Positions 32,892 to 38,437 of a DNA stretch of 38,437 bases are shown here, one piece after another. The stretch spans positions 1 through 38,437 of the forward strand of contig NZ_KQ058652.1 of assembly GCF_000982955.1 (NCBI RefSeq). Direction: 5' to 3'. The DNA comes from Micromonospora sp. HK10. Lineage in GTDB: Bacteria; Actinomycetota; Actinomycetes; Mycobacteriales; Micromonosporaceae. Positions within the stretch are counted from its first letter, which is position 1. Every line of letters starts with the position of its first letter. The translations under genes were made by a program, and so were the position numbers. The notes under the pieces were generated by a model. It saw nothing but the letters and a program-made list of their open reading frames with translations. It ran no database searches and was not told where the DNA came from.

Positions 32892-34061
32892 ATGACCACA
32901 CCACACCCGCCGGCCCCGCCGGCCGGTCAGAACGACCCGGCCCCGGCCAGCGGCGCCGGCGCTCCCGCCACCGAGGCGGGCTCCGGGCGGTCCGGCTACC
33001 TCTACCGCAAGGTCGCCCTGCACCTGGCCGACCACCCCGATGACATCCTCAAGGTCGGCGAGATCACCCGCGCCATCGGCGCACCGTCGTCCGGGGCGGT
33101 GTTCGAGGCGCTGAAAAAGATGGCCGCCGCCGGGCACGCCACCCACCACCGCGACCCGCACCACCGCTTCCAGATCACCCAGGCCGGCATCGACGCCGCC
33201 GGCACCCTCCCACCCGCCGCACCCCGCACCCGCCCCATCGGCAGTGCTGGTGGTGGCCGGCAGTCCCGGCCCGCGCCAGTGGCACGACCGAACGGGACCC
33301 TGTACCACCCGCGGCGGCTCGGGCGGGGCTGGGACGTCGAGGAACTACAGCGACTGCGTACCCAGCAGGTGCCCGTGCTGCTGTACGGGCCGCCCGGCAC
33401 CGGCAAGACCGCCATGGTCGAGGCGGCGTTCCCCGACCTGCTGACCGTCGCCGGCACCGGCGACACCGTCGTCGACGACTTCCTCGGCTCCTACAACCCG
33501 ATCCCCGGCGGCGGCTACGAATTCGTCCACGGGCCCCTCGTGACCGCGATGCGGCAGGGGCGGGTGCTGCTGGTTGACGACGCCACCCTCATCCCGCCCC
33601 GCGTCCTGGCCGTGCTGTACCCGGCCATGGACGGCCGCGGTGTCATCACCATCCCCGCCCACGGCAACGAGACCGTGGAAGCCGTCGACGGGTTCTACAT
33701 CGTCGCCGGCCACAACCCGGGCGTGCACGGCGCGGTCCTCACCGAGGCCCTGGCCTCCCGATTCACCGTCCACCTACACGTCACCACCGACTGGGACCTC
33801 GCCCGGCAACTCGGCGTCCCCAAACCCGTCGTGGCCGCCGCGATCGACCTCAACGCCGACCTCGCCGCCGGCAAGACCGTGTGGGCGCCGCAGCTACGCG
33901 AACTGCTCGGCTTCGTCACAGTCCGCGACCACCTCGGCATGACCGCCGCCCTCGCCAACCTGGCCGGCATCGCCCCCGAGGACGCCCGCGACGACGTCAC
34001 CGCCGCCCTGTCCCGACACACCGGCACGCCCATCACCGCGCTCGCCCTCGGCAAGCGCTAA
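32892..34061 (+). CDS. MoxR-type AAA ATPase with N-terminal winged helix
   Basis: 389 aa, ATG 32892 after GAGGCAACCCC. Residues about 35-105 form a winged helix (GYLYRKVALHLADHPDDILK, VGEITRAIGAP, AVFEALKKMAAAGHATHH). The AAA_5/MoxR core has Walker A LLYGPPGTGKTAMVEA (163-178), Walker B RVLLVDDATLIPP (224-236), and a sensor-1 IVAGHNPGVHG. Lid residues follow. MoxR ATPases work with VWA proteins to remodel or load metal into targets. The VWA gene follows 38 nt downstream. The fused DNA-binding-type N terminus is unusual for this family and resembles the winged helix of the protein at 21947. Confidence 0.86.
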   Translation: MTTPHPPAPPAGQNDPAPASGAGAPATEAGSGRSGYLYRKVALHLADHPDDILKVGEITRAIGAPSSGAVFEALKKMAAAGHATHHRDPHHRFQITQAGIDAAGTLPPAAPRTRPIGSAGGGRQSRPAPVARPNGTLYHPRRLGRGWDVEELQRLRTQQVPVLLYGPPGTGKTAMVEAAFPDLLTVAGTGDTVVDDFLGSYNPIPGGGYEFVHGPLVTAMRQGRVLLVDDATLIPPRVLAVLYPAMDGRGVITIPAHGNETVEAVDGFYIVAGHNPGVHGAVLTEALASRFTVHLHVTTDWDLARQLGVPKPVVAAAIDLNADLAAGKTVWAPQLRELLGFVTVRDHLGMTAALANLAGIAPEDARDDVTAALSRHTGTPITALALGKR

Positions 34062-34099
34062 CCACCATCCACCTCAAATCTCTGGAAGGAGCCAACCCC

Positions 34100-35737
34100 G
34101 TGTCACACCCCAGCACCCACCTCCAACAGGGCGCACCGCCGACGCCGGCCGGCGCCAGCGACTGGCATGACTGGTCCGCGGCGTGGACCAAGCACGTCCC
34201 GCTGCTGACCGGCCGTACCGACCTCACCGTCCTCGTCGCCCCCGGCGCCGCCGGCGACGCCCCCGAGTGCTTCTACCCCGACCTGAACCGGATCGAGGTC
34301 GACGCCACCTACATCGCCGGCAGCCCCGACGTCACCGACCCGGCCAAGGCCCGGCACAAGCGTCTCGTGCCCACCGGCTACGGGCTGCTCGTGCACGGCG
34401 CCGCGCATGCCGCGCACAGCCGCTGGGCCACCCCACCCGGCACCCCGCCGATCCTCGCCGCTGTCGCCGACATGCTGGAGGAATCCCGGGCCGAAGGACG
34501 CCAACGCGCCCGCCGCCGGAGCGACCGCCGCTGGCTGCGCCACGTCGTGAAGACCCTCCTCGACCCCGACCAGGCGGCCGTCGACGACGCGTGGCACGCC
34601 GGACAGCTCGCCGCCCTACTCCTGGCCCGCGTCGACGCCCGCATCGTCACCAGCAAAGACGTCCGCCCCGTCCGCGCCGCCGTCACCGGCATCCTCGGAC
34701 GCAAACGCCTGCGGCAACTGCGGGACATCTGGCGGGAGGCCCACACCTGCGACGACACCGACGCCGACACCATGATCTGCCTGGCCCGGCGGTGGTGTCA
34801 GGTCCTCGGCATCGACCCCGACCAGCAGTACGACACCCCGGTACCGGACGCCGGCCTGTTCCCCGGCCGCCTCGCGGCGGCCCTCGTCGACTACCTCGCC
34901 GTCGCCGCCGGTGTCACCCCAGCCGAGTACGCCGCGGCGCTGCTGGCCCACCGGCACAGCCCACCAGCCCAGTGGAACCGCACCGACCCGACCGAGCAGG
35001 AACACCGCGCCGCCCGCGACCTCGCCAACCGGCTGCGGCAGGCCCGCACCCGCCACCCCGAACCCGGCCGGCGCCCCTCGACGATCCCACCCGGCCGACT
35101 GCGCACCCGGCAGGCCATCACCGCCGACGCGCAAACCGCCGCCGGGCAAATGCCGACCGCCGCCCCGTGGCAGCAACGCGCGCAACTGCCGCCCGAGAAA
35201 CCCCGCCTGTACCTGGCGATCCTTGTCGACCTGTCCGGGTCGATGGCCCGCTACACGCAGGCGATGTCCTCCGCCGCGTGGATCTTCGCCAACGCGGCAC
35301 GCCGCGCCGAGGCGACGACCACCACCATCGGGTTCGGCGACCGCATCACCATCCTGGTGCCCCCACGCACCTACCCCAGGCAGGTGCTGCACATGCGCAC
35401 CGGGCTGGCCACCGCCACCTTCCCGGAAGCGGTCAAGGTCGCCGACCAACTCCTCGACCTGCGCCACGGCCGCACCCTACGGATGCTCGCCGTCGTCTCC
35501 GACGGCTACCTCGACGACATCCCCGCCGGCCAACACCTCGTCACCACCCTGCACCGCGCCGGCTGCGCCGTGCTGTGGCTACACCCCGCCGACCCGCCCA
35601 CCGACGGCGAACCGGCCGACCCGGACCAGATCTGGGGGCACACCTTCACCCACGCCACCACCCTGACCGTCACCGACCCGACCGAGGCCATCACGGCGAT
35701 CGCCGACGCCGCAGTCACCGCACTCACCCAGGCCTAA
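34100..35737 (+). CDS. VWA-domain protein, MoxR partner
   Basis: 545 aa from GTG 34100 with AAGGAG upstream. The C-terminal VWA domain (about 370-540) has the metal-adhesion motif VDLSGSMARYT (about 375-385), then a conserved Thr area (TIGFGDRITIL) and VVSDGYLDDI with the third Asp. The N-terminal part has HGAAHAAHSRW (His99, 103, 106), which resembles the degenerate metallopeptidase-like region seen in DUF2201-type VWA proteins but lacks the catalytic Glu of HExxH. The middle is helical and Arg-rich. With the adjacent MoxR it forms a chaperone-like pair. The target is unknown. A strong terminator follows. Confidence 0.85.
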   Translation: MSHPSTHLQQGAPPTPAGASDWHDWSAAWTKHVPLLTGRTDLTVLVAPGAAGDAPECFYPDLNRIEVDATYIAGSPDVTDPAKARHKRLVPTGYGLLVHGAAHAAHSRWATPPGTPPILAAVADMLEESRAEGRQRARRRSDRRWLRHVVKTLLDPDQAAVDDAWHAGQLAALLLARVDARIVTSKDVRPVRAAVTGILGRKRLRQLRDIWREAHTCDDTDADTMICLARRWCQVLGIDPDQQYDTPVPDAGLFPGRLAAALVDYLAVAAGVTPAEYAAALLAHRHSPPAQWNRTDPTEQEHRAARDLANRLRQARTRHPEPGRRPSTIPPGRLRTRQAITADAQTAAGQMPTAAPWQQRAQLPPEKPRLYLAILVDLSGSMARYTQAMSSAAWIFANAARRAEATTTTIGFGDRITILVPPRTYPRQVLHMRTGLATATFPEAVKVADQLLDLRHGRTLRMLAVVSDGYLDDIPAGQHLVTTLHRAGCAVLWLHPADPPTDGEPADPDQIWGHTFTHATTLTVTDPTEAITAIADAAVTALTQA

Positions 35738-35785
35738 ACCCCGGCCAGGGCCGGCTCCGCGCCGGCAGCTGACCCGTCCCACCCC

Positions 35786-35819
35786 GCGGCGCTGTCCGGC
35801 CGCTGCCGGGCAGCGCCGC
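35786..35819 (+). terminator. Strong hairpin terminator
   Basis: A 15-bp stem, GCGGCGCTGTCCGGC (35786-35800) with GCCGGGCAGCGCCGC (35805-35819), contains one G-U pair and closes a CGCT loop. It ends the MoxR/VWA transcript. Confidence 0.8.
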
Positions 35820-35924
35820 GCACCGCGACCCACCACACACCGAGCCTGGAATGCGGGGCTTGCCACAGGCGGCCCACTCGCATCTCGCGGAGGGCCGATG
35901 CCGAATGGCTCGCTGCTGCCCCCG

Positions 35925-35959
35925 CGACTTGACCGTCCCGCGCCATCGAAGCGTGCATG
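35925..35959 (+). promoter_or_regulatory. CGACTTGACC element, copy 4
   Basis: CGACTTGACC is followed 23 nt after its first base by GAAGCGTGCATG, matching the two-part element at 21855-21888. The gene start at 36021 lies 62 nt after GTGCAT, as at 21947. A conserved promoter with a bound regulator is the simplest reading. Confidence 0.55.
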
Positions 35960-36020
35960 CATCGCGTCCTGACCAACCCCGGTCCGGGCGCGGCACGACG
36001 CTGCCCACAAGGAGTTCCCC

Positions 36021-36632
36021 ATGCGCTACGGCACCGACGACGAACACCCCTTCGACACCGACAACCGCGCCTGGCGTCGCCTGCGCGACGTCACCAGCGA
36101 ACACTTCGACGCGATCACCTGGAACCGGGAGCCGGACGGACGGCCGGTCCTGCTCACCCTGCGCGACATGCGCACCGGAGACACCGTCACCCTCGCCGTC
36201 CTCGACTCCCTGGAAATCCGCGACCCGCACGCGCTGCTCGCCATCCACACCAGCGGACACCTCGACGCCCACGGCCCCACCAGCGGCGCCGAAGCAGCCC
36301 ACTCCCACGCCGCCACCCTCGCACTCGACAGCACCACGCTCGCCCTGAGCCGGCCCGTACCGCTGCACGACCCCGCCGTCACGGCTCTACCCGCCACCAG
36401 TTGGGTCGACCTACCGCCCGACCTCGCCCACGTCCTGCGCCCGGCCCTCGACGACGCCCGCACCGCCGTTCTCGTGCTGCTCGACCGCACCGAAGGCTGG
36501 CTCGCCGCCGTCGGCCCGTTCCCCACCCACGCCGCCGCCGGCACGTGGCAACCCGCCAACGGACCCGGCCGCACCGCCGACCGGCTCACCGTGCCCCTGC
36601 ACCCGATCACCACCGAGCAGACCCAGCAGTGA
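36021..36632 (+). CDS. Hypothetical element protein, 203 aa
   Basis: ATG 36021 follows AAGGAG. The N-terminal half (YGTDDEHPFDTDNRAWRRLR, DVTSEHFDAITWNREPDGRP, VLLTLRDMRTGDTVTLAVLD) suggests a small beta-rich domain; the C-terminal half has PPDLAHVLRPALDDARTAVL followed by LLDRTEGWLAAVGPFPTHAA. No known family, no membrane segment. The stop codon overlaps the GTG of the truncated HAD-like gene (GTGA), so the two were an operon. Confidence 0.72.
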   Translation: MRYGTDDEHPFDTDNRAWRRLRDVTSEHFDAITWNREPDGRPVLLTLRDMRTGDTVTLAVLDSLEIRDPHALLAIHTSGHLDAHGPTSGAEAAHSHAATLALDSTTLALSRPVPLHDPAVTALPATSWVDLPPDLAHVLRPALDDARTAVLVLLDRTEGWLAAVGPFPTHAAAGTWQPANGPGRTADRLTVPLHPITTEQTQQ

Positions 36633-36730
36633 CCAGCACCCGACCGCTGGCACAGCCCGCCTCCTTCCCCGTCGTGGCCATCGACGTCGATGGCGTCCTC
36701 AACCCCGCCAACCCCGGCCCGCGCCGAGAT
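36629..36730 (+). pseudogene. Truncated HAD-like hydrolase gene, 5' part only
   Basis: GTG 36629 overlaps the previous stop. About 30 codons look normal: PLAQPASFPVVAIDVDGVLN followed by PANPGP, where DVDGVLNP is the HAD motif I with the nucleophile Asp. After about 36716 the frame runs on in sequence unlike a HAD protein (RRDARLPCTRPPG) and then antisense to the next gene until 37198. Motifs II-IV are absent. The 3' part has therefore been lost by the event that joined the element to the right-hand sequence. Confidence 0.65.
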
Positions 36731-36829
36731 GCTCGGCTACCTTGTACGAGGCCGCCGGGGCGTCGGGACGCAGCCAGCCGGCGGAGCGGATGGGTCACCG
36801 ACGACGTATGGCGACTCTGCGGTGACGAG

Positions 36830-37540
36830 TCAGCCCGATTCGCCGCAGTCGGTGACGGCAGCCCGCTTCCGGATCAGGGACGAGAAGAAGAGCGGGGATC
36901 CGGTGAGCGTGCTCCCGGACTTGGCGCCCTCCCAGATGAAGTTCTCGACATAGCTTCCGTAGCCGTCCAGCGGGAACAGACCGTCGTTGGTCATGTGCCA
37001 GAGCCGGGTGGGGTCCCGGAACGCCAGCGACAGCACGAACTTGTTGTCGGAATCCTTCAGACGCCCGGCCATGGCCGCGTGGGCCAGAAGCTCCACGTCC
37101 ACTTTCTCGCATGGTCTGAGGTCCTGCTGCTCCCAGAACACCGCATCCCCGGATTGCGCGATGGCGAAGATCGCTACGTCTCGGAGCGGGACCGGTGACC
37201 TGTTCAGCATCGAGACCGTCGCGACGATGACGAGCGCGGACGACTGCGGCTTCGCCGACGCCGAGGTGTCGTCATCGGCGATCCAGAAAGCCGCGCGGGA
37301 GGCGTAGCGCCGTTCGTACCGCTCGCGGGCGATCTGGTTCAACCTGATCTGGTCGCGGTTGACCTGCTGTTGATCTTTGAACGCCTGGAAGGCGAAGATC
37401 GCCGCCACGACACTGACGGGAATGGTAGTAAGCGCGGCAATTGCCTGCAGACCGGCCCCGTTGCGGTTGAACCACGAAAGCCGGCCGCGGGCCGCCACCG
37501 GCACCTTCTCGGATTCCACTGGCTCGTCTTGACTCGTCAC
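36830..37540 (-). CDS. One-TM hypothetical protein, 236 aa
   Basis: GTG 37540 is preferred, as it begins VTSQDEPVESEKVPV; the frame remains open to 37660 with basic sequence. One membrane helix lies at about 36-57 (IAALTTIPVSVVAAIFAFQAF), followed by a coiled-coil-like DQQQVNRDQIRLNQIARERY, then a beta-rich outer or cytoplasmic domain (SALVIVATVSMLNRSPVPLR, FVLSLAFRDPTRLWHMTNDG, GSYVENFIWEGAKSG). The domain is not recognised. Base composition is less GC-rich than the element core. It is the first complete gene right of the truncated HAD gene and may be accessory or chromosomal. Confidence 0.75.
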   Translation of the reverse strand: MTSQDEPVESEKVPVAARGRLSWFNRNGAGLQAIAALTTIPVSVVAAIFAFQAFKDQQQVNRDQIRLNQIARERYERRYASRAAFWIADDDTSASAKPQSSALVIVATVSMLNRSPVPLRDVAIFAIAQSGDAVFWEQQDLRPCEKVDVELLAHAAMAGRLKDSDNKFVLSLAFRDPTRLWHMTNDGLFPLDGYGSYVENFIWEGAKSGSTLTGSPLFFSSLIRKRAAVTDCGESG

Positions 37541-37683
37541 AAAGCCCCAGCCTATCGACGCCGGCCAGCGGGTAGACCGACGACGTATGCGCCAATGACG
37601 CTTCCTTAGGAGTCGGCGTACGGGCCAACGCGCCCAACCGGGTAGCCCCGGAACGTGCACCGGCCCACAACGACGCTCAACTA

Positions 37684-37866
37684 TTGGCCCCGGCGGTCAA
37701 CCACCCTGCCGTAGATAGGGCCATCAACTTCAACGACACTCGACGTCTGAGCCGAGCCAAGATCGCGAAACTCAGGGTTGCTGCTTCGGCGGCCCGCGCG
37801 GCCGCGCGCATCCCGACCACGTCGGGGCACTCGATCTTGGCAGGGGCCGCTTGTGGTGATGACTAG
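37684..37866 (+). CDS. Doubtful small ORF
   Basis: A 60-aa frame from TTG 37684 contains AINFNDTRRLSRAKIAKLRV followed by AASAARAAARIP. It is basic and could be real or a remnant. There is no clear ribosome site, and the 350-bp gap 37541-37890 shows nothing else. Confidence 0.25.
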   Translation: MAPAVNHPAVDRAINFNDTRRLSRAKIAKLRVAASAARAAARIPTTSGHSILAGAACGDD

Positions 37867-37890
37867 TTGAGAGCCTCCAGTTGAGCGGTT

Positions 37891-38436
37891 TCAAGGGCTG
37901 CCTCGTCGGCGTGAGGTGATCTGGGTGGTGTCCGTGGGGTGCTGGTTGACGGCGCTGTTTTGCAGGTCGGCCAAGGTGGATGCCGCCGCGTCTCGGCGTG
38001 CGGTGAAAGCCTGCGGTTCGGTGGCTGCGAGTTCGTCGAAGTATCGAATCCCCTCGGCAACCGCATCGAGGATTTGCTCCGACGTCTCTTCGAGAATGCG
38101 CGCTACGTATCCGACATTCCATAGGGACGTGGCGAGGTGGGGTAGGTAGGCGTCGCGGTTGCCGGCGGCCAGCTCCCGGTAGAGGTCGACGGCTTCCTGA
38201 CTGGCTTCCAGCGCCTCGGCACGCCGCCCCACCGCCGCCAATCGAACAGCATGGTTGTTCACCGACCCGGCGAGGTCGGGCAGGTAGGCGTCGCGGTTGC
38301 CGTCTGCCAACTCCCGGCGCAGGTCGACGGCTTCCTGACTGGCTTCCAGCGCCTCGGCACGCCGCCCCGCCTCCGCCAACCGAAGAGCGTGGTTGTTCAC
38401 CGACCCGGCGAGGTTGGGCAGGTAGGCATCGCGGTT
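37891..38436 (-). CDS. TPR-repeat protein, N-terminal part beyond window
   Basis: The C-terminal 181 residues of a protein that continues past the window end; the start is not visible. It consists of 46-residue units: NRDAYLPNLAGSVNNHALRL, AEAGRRAEALEASQEAVDLR, RELADG, repeated as NRDAYLPDLAGSVNNHAVRL and then a divergent unit ending LATSLWNVGYVARILEETSE. A helical cap and a polar tail (TDTTQITSRRRGSP) finish it. Such arrays usually belong to long TPR proteins, often with an N-terminal NTPase or protease-like domain, but that part cannot be seen. Confidence 0.85.
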   Translation of the reverse strand, partial: NRDAYLPNLAGSVNNHALRLAEAGRRAEALEASQEAVDLRRELADGNRDAYLPDLAGSVNNHAVRLAAVGRRAEALEASQEAVDLYRELAAGNRDAYLPHLATSLWNVGYVARILEETSEQILDAVAEGIRYFDELAATEPQAFTARRDAAASTLADLQNSAVNQHPTDTTQITSRRRGSP

Positions 38437-38437
38437 G
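38140..38437 (-). repeat. 138-bp tandem repeats inside the TPR gene
   Basis: The word GGTAGGCGTCGCGGTTG (plus strand) returns at about 38145, 38283 and, with one change, at 38421, a 138-bp period equal to 46 codons. Long blocks such as GGCTTCCAGCGCCTCGGCAC (38203 and 38341) are identical at DNA level, so the units duplicated recently or are kept alike by gene conversion. Confidence 0.8.

Noticed and set aside
36731..37198. Continuation of the HAD-like reading frame
   Set aside because: It is antisense to the minus-strand one-TM protein and has no HAD motifs.
38140..38437. CRISPR-like regular repeats
   Set aside because: The 138-bp period equals 46 codons and encodes TPR units without spacers.

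Overview
The window is very GC-rich, third-position-GC-biased DNA from an actinomycete. The set of gene families (TrbC/TrbL/PrgI/VirB4 transfer genes, replication-relaxation protein, Lsr2-like protein, DUF4314-like protein, lytic M23 protein) resembles integrative conjugative elements (ICEs) of Micromonosporaceae and relatives. That taxonomic guess is inference from memory of families; no rRNA or tRNA gene was seen to anchor it.

Layout. 1-2.0 kb: left flank with an unknown plus-strand gene (188-658) and two minus-strand small genes (901-1900). 2.1-6.9 kb, minus strand: tyrosine integrase, an excisionase-like HTH protein, a frameshifted C5-cytosine methyltransferase, an SPPY-type DNA methyltransferase, and a neighbour that looks like a catalytically dead copy of it. 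6.9-9.3 kb: two regulatory stretches packed with TGTCA/TGACA pentamers and carrying two 50-bp inverted copies of one element. They flank a sigma-factor-like regulator (7796-8680). 9.3-15.9 kb: a tightly overlapping transfer operon (VirB2/TrbC-like pilin, VirB6/TrbL-like membrane protein, PrgI-like protein, VirB4 ATPase, VirD4/TraG-like coupling ATPase). 16.2-23.7 kb: replication-relaxation protein, several unknown element genes, an FAD monooxygenase, an Lsr2-like protein with an altered DNA-binding loop, a winged-helix protein and a membrane diguanylate-cyclase-like protein.

23.8-26.9 kb, minus strand: a lower-GC two-gene cassette, a membrane-anchored STAND/NB-ARC-type NTPase translationally coupled to a TPR-type protein. 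It appears inserted among element genes and is the best candidate for an undescribed (possibly defence or signalling) system. 27.3-36.6 kb: more element genes, including a cell-wall hydrolase (lysozyme-like plus M23), a DUF4314-like protein, and a MoxR-type AAA ATPase paired with a VWA protein. At about 36.72 kb a HAD-like gene stops abruptly, which I read as the right edge of the element or a deletion joint. 36.8-38.4 kb: a minus-strand one-TM protein and a TPR-repeat protein that runs off the window end.

How it fits together: integrase and excisionase move the element; the methyltransferases probably modify its DNA; the 7-9 kb region probably controls the divergent operons; VirB2/B3/B4/B6/D4-like proteins plus the M23 hydrolase form a type IV transfer channel through the Gram-positive wall. 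The relaxation protein is the only visible candidate for DNA processing. The NTPase/TPR cassette, the monooxygenase, the GGDEF protein and perhaps the MoxR/VWA pair look like cargo.
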